Shown here: piece by piece, positions 6,194 to 14,015 of the stretch
Layout of the letters: every line of letters starts with the position of its first letter
Numbering within the stretch: position 1 is the stretch's first letter
Source: a virus
Length of the DNA stretch: 34,107 bases
Direction: 5' to 3' (one strand)
IMG/VR virus record: IMGVR_UViG_3300046009_000681
Coordinates: 1 to 34,107 of that record
The notes under the pieces: model-generated
Told to the model about the DNA's origin: nothing
What the model saw: only the letters and a program-made list of their open reading frames with translations
Databases searched by the model: none
Program-made: the position numbers and the translations under genes

Positions 6194-6460
6194 ATGGCTA
6201 GTAAATTTCCTGATTTAACCGGTGACGGTGAAGTGACCAAAAAAGACATCCTCAAGGCTCGTGGAGTTGAGGGGTTCAAAAAGGGTGGGAGCGCTAAGTG
6301 GATTCAGTCCGCTATCAAGAAGCCCGGTGCCTTAAAGAAGTCTTTGGGAGTCAAGGCTGGCGAGAAGATCCCGGCTAAAAAATTAGCCAAGGCGGCTAAA
6401 GCCCCGGGTAAACTGGGCCAACGTGCCCGTTTGGCGCAAACACTTAAGAAGATGAAATGA
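6194..6460 (+). CDS. EF-hand/dockerin-like N-terminus fused to a KKPGAL basic module
   Basis: 88 residues. Residues 5-20 (FPDLTGDGEVTKKDIL) form a dockerin/EF-hand loop with D7, T9, D11, E13 and D18 in the calcium-ligand spacing. After FKKGG comes a second module (WIQSAIKKPGALKKSLGV, GEKIPAKKLAKAAKAPGKLG, RARLAQTL), a basic helical domain I recall as a stand-alone short ORF in many phages. GGTAGGATGAT precedes the ATG. A calcium-stabilised structural role is likely; DNA or capsid binding by the basic half is inference. Confidence 0.68.
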   Translation: MASKFPDLTGDGEVTKKDILKARGVEGFKKGGSAKWIQSAIKKPGALKKSLGVKAGEKIPAKKLAKAAKAPGKLGQRARLAQTLKKMK

Positions 6461-7368
6461 GCACAACCGGGACGACCACCTTTAACCTAGACCTCAATAA
6501 CCTCGTAGAAGAGGCTTTTGAGCGTTGCGGTGCCGAGTTACGCTCGGGCTACGATATGCGTACTGCACGTCGTTCCCTTAACTTATTAACGATTGAGTGG
6601 GCTAATCGGGGTATCAACCTATGGACTATCGAACAGGGTTCCATCCCCATAAATCAGGCACAGATTTGTTATGCCCTGCCCAGCGACACAATTGATTTGA
6701 TGGACATGGTGATCCGTACCCAGACCGGTATTAACCAGTCGGACATCAATATCAACCGGATTTCTAGCAGCACCTACTCTACGATCCCTAATAAGAACGC
6801 CCAAGGCCGACCCATTCAGGTGTGGATTGACCGTCAGAGTGGGTATGAGAACGTCACAACCAAGACCCTAGCCACTACGATTACCGCGACTTCTAACACG
6901 ATTACCCTAAGTTCTGTGGATGGATTGAACTACGTTGGGTTCATCAAATTGGGTAACGAGACCATTGGTTATAACGAAATATCAGGGAATACCCTACAAA
7001 ACTGTGTTCGTGGTGTAGATAACAGCACGGCTACTGCACATACCGCCGGGGCTATTGTGACGGTGCGAAACCTGCCCAATATCTGTGTGTGGCCTGCCCC
7101 AGACCAGTCTAATTTTTATTCCTTTGTTTACTGGCGTTTGCGCCGTATCCAAGACGCTGGTAACGGTATTAACACCGAGGACATCCCTTTCCGTATGATC
7201 CCTTGTATGGCGGCTGGATTGGCCTACTACCTGTCCCTGAAGATACCTGACGCCATGAATAGGATTGAGATGCTGAAGGCGTCCTACGAAGAGCAGTGGG
7301 CGTTAGGGTCGAGCGAGGATCGGGAAAAGGCGTCTTTGAGGTTGGCCCCACGGCAGTATTTCTACTAA
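6457..7368 (+). CDS. P22 gp4-like head-tail adaptor / tail accessory protein
   Basis: 303 residues, starting in an ATGA overlap. The helical N-terminus (NLVEEAFERCGAELRSGYD, RRSLNLLTIEWANRG) and the pattern ALPSDTIDLMDMVIR are typical of podovirus tail adaptors related to P22 gp4, which form a ring under the portal and seal the DNA-filled head. A beta-rich insert around residues 130-205 (TITATSNTITLSSVDGL) looks like an Ig-like or decoration domain. The helical C-terminus (MIPCMAAGLAYYLSLKIPDA) completes the ring subunit. The gp4-like assignment rests on recalled patterns. Confidence 0.68.
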   Translation: MSTTGTTTFNLDLNNLVEEAFERCGAELRSGYDMRTARRSLNLLTIEWANRGINLWTIEQGSIPINQAQICYALPSDTIDLMDMVIRTQTGINQSDININRISSSTYSTIPNKNAQGRPIQVWIDRQSGYENVTTKTLATTITATSNTITLSSVDGLNYVGFIKLGNETIGYNEISGNTLQNCVRGVDNSTATAHTAGAIVTVRNLPNICVWPAPDQSNFYSFVYWRLRRIQDAGNGINTEDIPFRMIPCMAAGLAYYLSLKIPDAMNRIEMLKASYEEQWALGSSEDREKASLRLAPRQYFY

Positions 7369-7376
7369 GGTAAGCC

Positions 7377-7814
7377 ATGTCCGGCCCAAAGTTTGCTTCT
7401 GGCAAAAAAGCAATAGCGGAGTGCGATAGATGCGGATTTCGTTACAAACTGAAAGAATTGAAAAAGTTGGTCATCAAGACCAAAAACATCAATTTGCTAG
7501 TTTGTCCAACTTGTTGGGAACCAGATCAGCCGCAGTTGCAGTTAGGGATGTACCCGGTTTATGACCCACAGGCTTTACAGAACCCGAGAAACGATAAAAG
7601 TTATATACAGGCAGGTCTTACAGGTATTCAGACCAACCCATTAAACTTGCCGAATGAGGATGTAGACGCTTTTGGAACGCCGTCTGGCGGTAGTAGACAG
7701 ATACAATGGGGGTGGAACCCTGTTGGCTTGAATGACCCCTTGCAGTTATCCGGGTTACTGAATAACCTAGTGGCTGGCGGGGAAGTAGGAACCGTAACAG
7801 TAACAATTACTTAG
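7377..7814 (+). CDS. Zinc-ribbon virion-operon protein
   Basis: 145 residues. An N-terminal four-cysteine zinc ribbon is clear (C16-x2-C19 and C43-x2-C46), followed by a proline-rich conserved segment (GMYPVYDPQALQNPRND). The C-terminus, AGGEVGTVTVTIT, matches the repeat unit of the 673-aa repeat protein and the end of the 259-aa virion protein at 20.7 kb. It lies between the tail adaptor and the small basic genes. The zinc site is probably structural; the C-terminal element may be a shared virion-attachment strand. Confidence 0.65.
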   Translation: MSGPKFASGKKAIAECDRCGFRYKLKELKKLVIKTKNINLLVCPTCWEPDQPQLQLGMYPVYDPQALQNPRNDKSYIQAGLTGIQTNPLNLPNEDVDAFGTPSGGSRQIQWGWNPVGLNDPLQLSGLLNNLVAGGEVGTVTVTIT

Positions 7815-7824
7815 GAGCAAAAAC

Positions 7825-8013
7825 ATGGATATGAAAGCAGCATTGAAGGCACACATGAAAAAGAAGGGCGCTAAGGCTCACCCGGACGCCAATGTGAAGA
7901 AACTAGCCAAGGGCGGCAAGACCAATCTTCAGATGAAACAATTAGGCCGGGGGCTGGCAAAAGTTGCCAACCAGAAAAAAGCCATGTCAATGGTTCGTAA
8001 AACGGGGATCTAA
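7825..8013 (+). CDS. Small basic GG-motif protein, 62 aa
   Basis: AGGAG lies eight bases before the ATG. The product is very Lys-rich (MDMKAALKAHMKKKGAK), with the motif KGGKTNLQMKQLGRGLAKVA that I remember as recurring in small phage proteins. It has no membrane segment and no cysteines. It forms a coupled pair with the next 46-aa gene. Function is unknown; the charge again suggests nucleic acid or capsid-interior binding. Confidence 0.62.
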   Translation: MDMKAALKAHMKKKGAKAHPDANVKKLAKGGKTNLQMKQLGRGLAKVANQKKAMSMVRKTGI

Positions 8014-8014
8014 T

Positions 8015-8155
8015 ATGGATAAGCCAGTCAAACAAATACCTATTGTGCCCAATAACAACGGGTACCCAAATAATGTACCTAACACGCAAACCCAGAAGAC
8101 TCGTGGTACTGGGGCGGCGACTAAAGGTACGGGCCATAGCAAAAAGATGGGGTAA
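8015..8155 (+). CDS. Small phage protein with RGTGAATKGT motif, 46 aa
   Basis: The ATG at 8015 is one base after the previous stop, with GGGGATC upstream; starts further up would lie inside the previous gene. An Asn/Pro-rich, probably disordered N-terminus is followed by TRGTGAATKGTGHSKKMG, a motif I recall at the ends of small proteins in many phages. Function is unknown. Confidence 0.58.
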   Translation: MDKPVKQIPIVPNNNGYPNNVPNTQTQKTRGTGAATKGTGHSKKMG

Positions 8156-8158
8156 GTT

Positions 8159-8836
8159 GTGAACTACTCGACGCTGTTTCAGACCATACAAGCCTACGCT
8201 GAGAATAACTTCCCAGATACGGTGGTCGCAACTACCACTGCTACGACGACATCTTTTCTCACAAAAGATCAGGTGGACACGTTTATTCGTCAGGCCGAGC
8301 AGAGGATCTATAACAGCGTCAACCTCCCAGTAATGCGGGAGAACGTAACAGGTAATTGCACAAGTGGTAATAGGTTTTTAAGTACACCTTTAGACTGGCT
8401 TTCCACATTTTCATTGGCCCGAATTAACGCTGATGGAAGTTACGATTACCTGCTAAATAAAGACGTTGAGTTCATTCGGGAGTCTTTTCCCGCCCCTGCT
8501 ACTATAGGCGCCCCCACTCATTACGCTATTTTTGATGAGAATACGTTCATTTTAGGGCCGACTCCAGACGCGGACTACACTATGGAGTTGCTCTACTACG
8601 CTTATCCAGCGTCTATTGTTACATCGAGTACAACTTGGCTCGGTAATAACTTTGATTCCGCTCTTCTCTATGGCTCATTGCTAGAAGCCTATGCGTTTAT
8701 GAAGGGTGAGAAAGATGTTAACGATAACTACGTAGCCCGGTATAATGAAGCACTTGCCATGTTGAAACAACTTGGCGAAGGCAAAGACCGTCAAGATACA
8801 TACCGTACAACTCAAGCAAGGGTTTCAGTCCGATGA
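8159..8836 (+). CDS. SU10-type phage adaptor protein
   Basis: 225 residues from a GTG start three bases after the previous stop. The helical N-terminus with FIRQAEQRIYNSVNLP, the central beta part (PLDWLSTFSLA, PTHYAIFDENTFILGP) and the C-terminus LLYGSLLEAYAFMKGEKD followed by YNEALAMLKQLGEGKDRQD match the short-tailed-phage adaptor family named after phage SU10. The protein forms a ring joining portal and tail. It and the gp4-like gene are strong evidence for a short tail. Confidence 0.75.
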   Translation: MNYSTLFQTIQAYAENNFPDTVVATTTATTTSFLTKDQVDTFIRQAEQRIYNSVNLPVMRENVTGNCTSGNRFLSTPLDWLSTFSLARINADGSYDYLLNKDVEFIRESFPAPATIGAPTHYAIFDENTFILGPTPDADYTMELLYYAYPASIVTSSTTWLGNNFDSALLYGSLLEAYAFMKGEKDVNDNYVARYNEALAMLKQLGEGKDRQDTYRTTQARVSVR

Positions 8837-9129
8837 GCACAATGAGCGAAGTAGCCTTCCTTTTAGGGGGCGCAAACGTCAAAGTATTAACAACTTCTGG
8901 TCGTGGTTTTACGCCAGAAGAAGTTGCTGAACGGGCCTTGGATAAAATTATTTCTGTAGGTTCGCAAACACATCCTGCCATTCGAGATCAGGCAGAGGTG
9001 TTTAAAGATCAAATCCGTCAGGTTTTGGTGTTTTATATGAAGGAAGCCATTAAGTCGCACCATACGACATTGGCTGTTAAGTTCAGGAAAGCAGGACATC
9101 CTGAGTTTGTTAAACTTTTAGATGAATAA
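8833..9129 (+). CDS. Conserved helical phage protein, 98 aa
   Basis: The ATGA overlaps the adaptor stop. The sequence GRGFTPEEVAERALDKII, then PAIRDQAEVFKDQIRQVL and KAGHPEFVKLLDE, is a pattern I remember from a small all-helical protein encoded after adaptor genes in many phages. It has no cysteines or membrane segment. Function is unknown; a virion or assembly helper is likely from position. Confidence 0.65.
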   Translation: MSTMSEVAFLLGGANVKVLTTSGRGFTPEEVAERALDKIISVGSQTHPAIRDQAEVFKDQIRQVLVFYMKEAIKSHHTTLAVKFRKAGHPEFVKLLDE

Positions 9130-9140
9130 AGGAGCCTAAC

Positions 9141-9629
9141 ATGGCTATTACGCAAGCAATGACCACCTCGTTTAAAGCAGAACTTCTGCTTGGAGTGCAC
9201 GATTTCCGTCCGTCGGCTGATACTGGCGCAGACGTTTTTAAACTGGCTCTGTATACATCCTCAGCAACACTGGATGCAAATACAACTGCTTATACCGCTT
9301 CCAACGAAGTTGGTACTTCTGGTACTAACTATTCTGCTGGTGGTCAGGCTTTGACCAACACAGGTGTAACGGCAACCAACATCAACGCTAACACCGGTAC
9401 AGGCTTTACTGACTTCTCTGATGAGACTTTTGTAAACGCTAACTTTACTGCTCGTGGCGCTCTGATTTATAACACCACACCTTCAGCAAACAGCAATGCT
9501 AATACCACGTTGACCAATGCATCGGTTTGTGTGTTGGACTTTGGTGCTGACAAAACCGCTTCGGACGGTGACTTCACCATCATTTTCCCGACTAACGACG
9601 CATCAAACGCAATTATTCGTATTGCTTAA
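9141..9629 (+). CDS. Virion structural protein, beta-rich (phage tail region)
   Basis: 162 residues with GGAG before the ATG. The opening MAITQAMTTSFKAELLLGVH, KLALYTSSATLDANT, the run FTARGALIYNTTP and the end VLDFGADKTASDGDFTI are strongly reminiscent of a common phage family of unknown exact role found near tail-fibre genes. It is rich in Asn and Thr and probably a beta-sandwich. Its place before the fibre genes suggests a tail or fibre-attachment protein. Confidence 0.65.
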   Translation: MAITQAMTTSFKAELLLGVHDFRPSADTGADVFKLALYTSSATLDANTTAYTASNEVGTSGTNYSAGGQALTNTGVTATNINANTGTGFTDFSDETFVNANFTARGALIYNTTPSANSNANTTLTNASVCVLDFGADKTASDGDFTIIFPTNDASNAIIRIA

Positions 9630-9657
9630 GTGATCAACCTCCCCTAAAGGACAAATC

Positions 9658-11580
9658 ATGCCGGGTTGGAGCATAGGGCCTTATGGGGAGGGTGACTTTG
9701 GTGTAGGTAATCCAAACGCTTTAGTAAGTGTTACTGGAGTAGTTGGTAGTGCGTTATTTGACCCTGTGGGTGTTGCTGCTGGGGGTGAAGTTGAGCCTGC
9801 TGGTGAGCAAGCGGTAATAGCACTTGGTCAAGAAACTGTAACCGCCGGTGCTAATGCATTTCCGGCAGGTGTTGAAGGTTTAGGTGAAGTTGGTGTAGTT
9901 ACGTTTAACCAAGTTGCTAATGTATTTTCGGTTGGCGTTGAAGGAGTTGGAGAAACTGGGGATGAATTTGTTAGTGTAGGTGTAGAAGTAGGTTTAACTG
10001 GAGTTCAAGCAAGTGGTGAGTTAGGTCAACTTCCAAGACTTCTTGGGTGGGGTATCGGCCCTTGGGGTGAAGGCGCTTGGGGTATAGGTAACGCCAATAT
10101 TTTTGTTAGCGTTACTGGAGTAGATGCTTCTGCATTACTCGATCCGGTAGGAGTGGCTGCTGGGGGTGAGGTAGAACCTGCTGGACTCCAAGCCGAAGTA
10201 GAACTTGGACAAGAATTAGTTTCTGCCGCCGCTAATGCACCTGTGTTTGGTGTTGAAGCAACAGGTGAGGTTGGGACTGTAGTTGCTACGGCTGGGGCTA
10301 ATGTTCAGCCTACAGGTGTAGAAGGGGTTGGAGAAACTGGAGTTCTTGCAGTTGCTCTAGCAGCAAATGTATACCTAACTGGAGTACAAGGTGATGGTGC
10401 AATAGGCGAAGAAGACGAAGAATTTGCCTATTACGTTACTGGAGTTGAAGGTTCTGGTGACGTTGGTTCTTTAAAAGTAAGTACGGATGTAAATTATATT
10501 GGCTGGGGGTCTGGGCCGTGGGGTCGTGGCGCTTGGGGCGCTGATTTCCGTGGGACAAACGTAGATCCCGTAATTGCTACCGGTCAAGTAGGTTCTGTTT
10601 CGTTACAAATTGCTGCAAACATATATGCAGTAGGTGTTGAAGCCACGGGTGAAATTGGAACCGAAACTATAGTTGGTAAGGTAAATGTTTATTTAGTAGG
10701 TCTTGAGGGTATAAGTCAGTTAGGTGAAACTGATGAAAGTGGTGCTGCTAATGTATTAGTAACTGGAGTTGAGGGAACTTCAGAACTTGGACAGGCTAAT
10801 ACCCAGATAATTAAATATGTACCGGTTTTAGGAGTTGAAGGCTCTACTGAAATAGGGTCTATGAATGGATGGGGACTAGATACATGGGGTGAATTTGGGT
10901 GGGGTCTTGGAGGTGCAACACCTGTTACAGTAGTTACTAGCGCTAATGTTCAAGTTATTGGAGTTGAAGGTGTAGGTGAGTTAGGTGAAACTGACGAGAG
11001 TGGCGCCGTCAATGTTCAAGTTACTGGAGTTGAAGGAACTTCGGAACTCGGGCAGGTTACTACTAAGACGATTAATTTTATACCACTTGTAGGTGTAGAT
11101 GCTTCTGCGTTATTAGATCCTGTAGGGGTTGCCGCAGGGGGTGAAGTTGAGCCAGCAGGGGTTCAGGCTGAAGTAGAACTTGGGCAAGATCTTGTATCTA
11201 CCGCCGCTAACGTATTCCTAATAGGAGTTGAAGGAGTTGGAGAAACCGGCTCTGTAACAGTAAGTGCTAAAGCAAATGTATATCCAATAGGGGTTGAAGC
11301 CTCTGGAGAAGTTGGTCAGGTAGTAGTAGTTGGCAAAGCAAATGTTTACCCAATAGGGATTGTTGGGACTACGCAATTAGGTGAAACTGACGAAAGTGGT
11401 GCGGCTAATGTTCAGGTAACAGGGGTTGAAGCCACTGGAGAACTTGGAGAAACGGATGAAAGTGGTGGTGCCAATGTTCAGGTCACGGGTCAGCAGGCAA
11501 CAGGTTCAGTAGGTAGTGTTGTAGTAAGAATTTCTAAAGATGTAGTTGTAACGGGGGTTCAAGGGCAAGGTCGTGTTGGA
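9658..11580 (+). repeat. Coding repeat array (TGVEG-type units)
   Basis: Degenerate repeats encode the core TGVEGxGExG throughout. The most alike longer units are the three 87-base copies at 9748-9834, 10129-10215 and 11104-11190, which encode SAL[FL]DPVGVAAGGEVEPAG and its flank. Codon differences between copies show they are not identical duplicates. Confidence 0.85.
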
Positions 11581-11679
11581 AAAGTGCTGATTTGGAGTAA
11601 AATTAATCCTAATCAGAACCCCAACTGGATACCTGTTAATGATGTACAAACACCAAATTGGTTGCCGATAGCGGCTTAA
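9658..11679 (+). CDS. Repetitive tail-fibre-like protein, 673 aa
   Basis: AAAGGAC precedes the ATG. Almost the whole protein is built of beta-type repeats of about 20-25 residues with the core ANVxxTGVEGxGExG. They are interrupted by four Trp/Gly modules of the form GWGxGPWGxGxWG (about residues 3-17, 130-144, 281-295 and 403-418). A 29-residue unit (SALLDPVGVAAGGEVEPAG, then QAEVELGQ) occurs three times. The C-terminus holds NPNW-IPV and TPNWLPI, a motif I recall from other aquatic phage fibres. No catalytic motif is seen. It most likely forms an elongated fibre or a surface-exposed virion decoration. Confidence 0.65.
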   Translation: MPGWSIGPYGEGDFGVGNPNALVSVTGVVGSALFDPVGVAAGGEVEPAGEQAVIALGQETVTAGANAFPAGVEGLGEVGVVTFNQVANVFSVGVEGVGETGDEFVSVGVEVGLTGVQASGELGQLPRLLGWGIGPWGEGAWGIGNANIFVSVTGVDASALLDPVGVAAGGEVEPAGLQAEVELGQELVSAAANAPVFGVEATGEVGTVVATAGANVQPTGVEGVGETGVLAVALAANVYLTGVQGDGAIGEEDEEFAYYVTGVEGSGDVGSLKVSTDVNYIGWGSGPWGRGAWGADFRGTNVDPVIATGQVGSVSLQIAANIYAVGVEATGEIGTETIVGKVNVYLVGLEGISQLGETDESGAANVLVTGVEGTSELGQANTQIIKYVPVLGVEGSTEIGSMNGWGLDTWGEFGWGLGGATPVTVVTSANVQVIGVEGVGELGETDESGAVNVQVTGVEGTSELGQVTTKTINFIPLVGVDASALLDPVGVAAGGEVEPAGVQAEVELGQDLVSTAANVFLIGVEGVGETGSVTVSAKANVYPIGVEASGEVGQVVVVGKANVYPIGIVGTTQLGETDESGAANVQVTGVEATGELGETDESGGANVQVTGQQATGSVGSVVVRISKDVVVTGVQGQGRVGKVLIWSKINPNQNPNWIPVNDVQTPNWLPIAA

Positions 11680-11694
11680 TTTAAGGAGTAAATA

Positions 11695-12699
11695 ATGGCA
11701 AGTACGTACAGTAATTTAAAAATTCAACTTATGGCTACCGGGGAAAACTCGGGGACATGGGGTAACGTCACCAACGACAATCTAGGGGTAGCATTAGAAG
11801 AGGCGATTGTTGGCTCGGCTGATGTAACTTTTGCTAGTGGGACAGTTACCTTAACCTTAACTAATACAAACGCAACCCAAACGGCACGTAACCTCCGGTT
11901 AAATCTGGTGGGTACTTCCGGTGGCGCTCAAGATCTTGTTGTGCCAGCAATTGAAAAGTTATATATAGTTAACAACGGTTGTGCCGATACCATCACAATC
12001 AAAGTAACAGGGCAAACCGGGGTTGCAGTACCCGCCGGTAAGACTATGTTTGTATATAACACCGGGGTGGATTGTACAGATGCAATCACTCACTTACGTA
12101 ACCTAACCCTTGCTACCCCACTCCCTGTTGCTTCAGGTGGTACCGGGTCAAATACAGCAACTTTCTCTGGCGCAAATATAACTTCTTTAAATGCTTCTTC
12201 CATATCGTCTGGAACTATAGATAACGCAAGAACTACAGCATCTAGTGCTAACGGCGCTTCTACAATTGTAGCCAGAGACGCTTCTGGAAACTTTGTGGGT
12301 TGGGATGTTCAAGTTGATTCTTTAGGAGTGGCTACAGCGGCTTCTGGAACATCTGGTGAGATTAGAGCCACTAACAACGTCACAGCGTTTTATTCGTCAG
12401 ACCGTAAATTTAAAGAAAATATTAAACCAATTGAAGACGCTCTTAATAAGGTTACGGCTATTGGTGGAAAAACCTTTGATTGGACTGATGCATATATCGC
12501 AGAACACGGTGGTGAGGACGGGTATTTTGTGAGTAAGTCTGACTTTGGTGTAATTGCTCAGGACGTACAAACCGTATTCCCGCAAGCAGTAAGAACTCGT
12601 GATGATGGGTCTTTGGCTGTGGATTACGAAAAGTTAAGCGCACTTGCTTTTGCGGCTATTGTCGAACTTAAATCCCGAGTAGAAAAATTGGAGGGCTAA
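11695..12699 (+). CDS. Tail fibre with C-terminal peptidase S74 self-cleaving chaperone
   Basis: 334 residues with AAGGAG before the ATG. The N-terminal part (MASTYSNLKIQLMATGENSG, TWGNVTNDNLG) and the beta-rich middle, including PLPVASGGTGSNTATFSG, are typical phage fibre sequence. Residues 235-334 form an S74 intramolecular chaperone domain with the Ser-Lys pair S235 and K240 in SDRKFKENI, then DFGVIAQDVQTVFPQAV and a C-terminal helix (ELKSRVEKLEG). This domain trimerises the fibre and then cuts itself off before S235. It supports a trimeric receptor-binding fibre. Confidence 0.85.
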   Translation: MASTYSNLKIQLMATGENSGTWGNVTNDNLGVALEEAIVGSADVTFASGTVTLTLTNTNATQTARNLRLNLVGTSGGAQDLVVPAIEKLYIVNNGCADTITIKVTGQTGVAVPAGKTMFVYNTGVDCTDAITHLRNLTLATPLPVASGGTGSNTATFSGANITSLNASSISSGTIDNARTTASSANGASTIVARDASGNFVGWDVQVDSLGVATAASGTSGEIRATNNVTAFYSSDRKFKENIKPIEDALNKVTAIGGKTFDWTDAYIAEHGGEDGYFVSKSDFGVIAQDVQTVFPQAVRTRDDGSLAVDYEKLSALAFAAIVELKSRVEKLEG

Positions 12700-12702
12700 A
12701 AA

Positions 12703-13578
12703 ATGGCTCTTAATAACTCAGGCCCGATTAGTCTTGCCGGGAGTACGTCTGGTCAGTCCATTGCTCTTGAGTTAGGGCTTGGCGCTACCACACAAATTAG
12801 TTTAAATGATGCGGCTGTCCGTGGCCTTGCCGGTAAAGCCTCTGGTGCCATTGTTATGCCTACTGATTTTTATGGTAAATCAGGCCCGTTTACATTGACA
12901 TATTTAGTTTCTGGTGGCGGCGGTGGCGGCGGTTGGGATATTCCGGGGACAACATATAGAGGCGGTGGTGGGGGTTCACAAGTCTTAAATACTACGGTTT
13001 CTATAACACCGGGCACATCGTATTCAGTGTCAATTGGCGGTGCTGGCGGAAACGGTGGAAGTAATCAAGGTGGTAACGGAACTGCTTCTAATTTTAGTAA
13101 TTTTAGCGCCACAGGTGGTTATGGTGCAGGTAATTTTGGGGAACCAAGAGCCACGGGTGGGCGCAGTGGAAGTGGCAACCCCGGGGGTGCACGTAATGGG
13201 CCGGATGGCGGTGGCGGCGGTGGCGCTACTGGAAATGGTCAGGCTGGCCCCGGAAATCACGGAGGAGGAACGGGGGGCGCTGGATTAACATCATCTATTT
13301 CTGGATCTAGTCTTGGTTATGGTGGTGGTGGCGGTGGTGGAAATAATGGTAGTGGTGTGGATGGCGGTGCAAATGCACAGGGAGGTTCAGCCCCCGCTAA
13401 CAGAGGTGGCGGCGGCGGTGCAAATACCGGAGCGGGAACAGGTGTTGTTATTCTTAGGTATCCCAATACGTTTACTATTTCTAATCCCGGTGGAGGTTTA
13501 TCATTAAGCACAACCACATCTGGCTCTGACAAAATTACAACTATTACCAGCGGCTCTGGTAATGTATCATGGAGTTAA
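12703..13578 (+). CDS. Glycine-rich tail fibre / adhesin
   Basis: 291 residues. GAGG precedes the ATG. The N-terminus (MALNNSGPISLAGSTSGQSI, then TDFYGKSGPF) is a recurrent phage fibre head. The middle, about residues 67-245, is dominated by poly-Gly stretches (GGGGGGG and many GGxGG), like the glycine-rich domains of phage receptor-binding adhesins, which can pack as poly-Gly helices. A Ser/Thr end (STTTSGSDKITTITSGSG) closes the protein. It directly follows the S74 fibre and is likely a tail adhesin. Confidence 0.72.
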   Translation: MALNNSGPISLAGSTSGQSIALELGLGATTQISLNDAAVRGLAGKASGAIVMPTDFYGKSGPFTLTYLVSGGGGGGGWDIPGTTYRGGGGGSQVLNTTVSITPGTSYSVSIGGAGGNGGSNQGGNGTASNFSNFSATGGYGAGNFGEPRATGGRSGSGNPGGARNGPDGGGGGGATGNGQAGPGNHGGGTGGAGLTSSISGSSLGYGGGGGGGNNGSGVDGGANAQGGSAPANRGGGGGANTGAGTGVVILRYPNTFTISNPGGGLSLSTTTSGSDKITTITSGSGNVSWS

Positions 13579-13583
13579 TCTAA

Positions 13584-14015
13584 ATGGCACACTATGCATT
13601 TCTAGATGAACAAAACATTGTTACCAGTATTATTGTCGGGTTGGAAGAAACAGACGGAGACTGGGAAACTTTTTACGGATCTCAAGTAAACAAAGTTTGC
13701 AAACGAACTTCACGTAATACATATGGGGGAGTTCATTATGATCCAAACACGGGGCAGCCATCTTTAGACCAAAGTAAATCTTTTCGTAAAAATTACGCTG
13801 TCATCGGCGGTGTGTATGATTTTACTAAAGACGCTTTCGTATCGCCAAAACCGTTTAAATCTTGGGTTTTAGATGAAACAACTTGTATTTGGTTACCCCC
13901 AATACCTATGCCACCAATTGTTTTAAATCCAGACGGAACTGTTACTGGAAATGGGTATGAATGGGATGATGATTTATACATTTCTGACAACACAAAAGGT
14001 TGGGTTGCAGTTTGA
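13584..14015 (+). CDS. Tail-fibre-associated conserved protein
   Basis: 143 residues. The opening MAHYAFLDEQNIVTSIIVG, the centre YGGVHYDPNTG and KNYAVIGGVYDFTKDAF, and PKPFKSWVLDETTCIWLPP match a family I recall from marine phages, encoded next to fibre genes, with no proven function. The Trp-rich C-terminus (NGYEWDDDLY) is typical. It is probably a fibre attachment or capping protein. Its stop overlaps the TTG start of the oxygenase gene. Confidence 0.65.
   Translation: MAHYAFLDEQNIVTSIIVGLEETDGDWETFYGSQVNKVCKRTSRNTYGGVHYDPNTGQPSLDQSKSFRKNYAVIGGVYDFTKDAFVSPKPFKSWVLDETTCIWLPPIPMPPIVLNPDGTVTGNGYEWDDDLYISDNTKGWVAV

Noticed and set aside
7900-7925. KGG stress-protein family in the AKGGKTN proteins
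   Set aside because: The bacterial KGG family has several spaced KGG copies in a different context; only the short tripeptide is shared here.
9748-11190. CRISPR-like regular DNA repeats
   Set aside because: The repeats are coding, in frame, degenerate and of variable spacing; there are no identical direct repeats with unique spacers.
13034-13532. ORFs in other frames of the glycine-rich fibre gene
   Set aside because: They arise from GGT/GGC-rich codon runs read out of frame (Val- or Pro-rich products) and have no ribosome sites.
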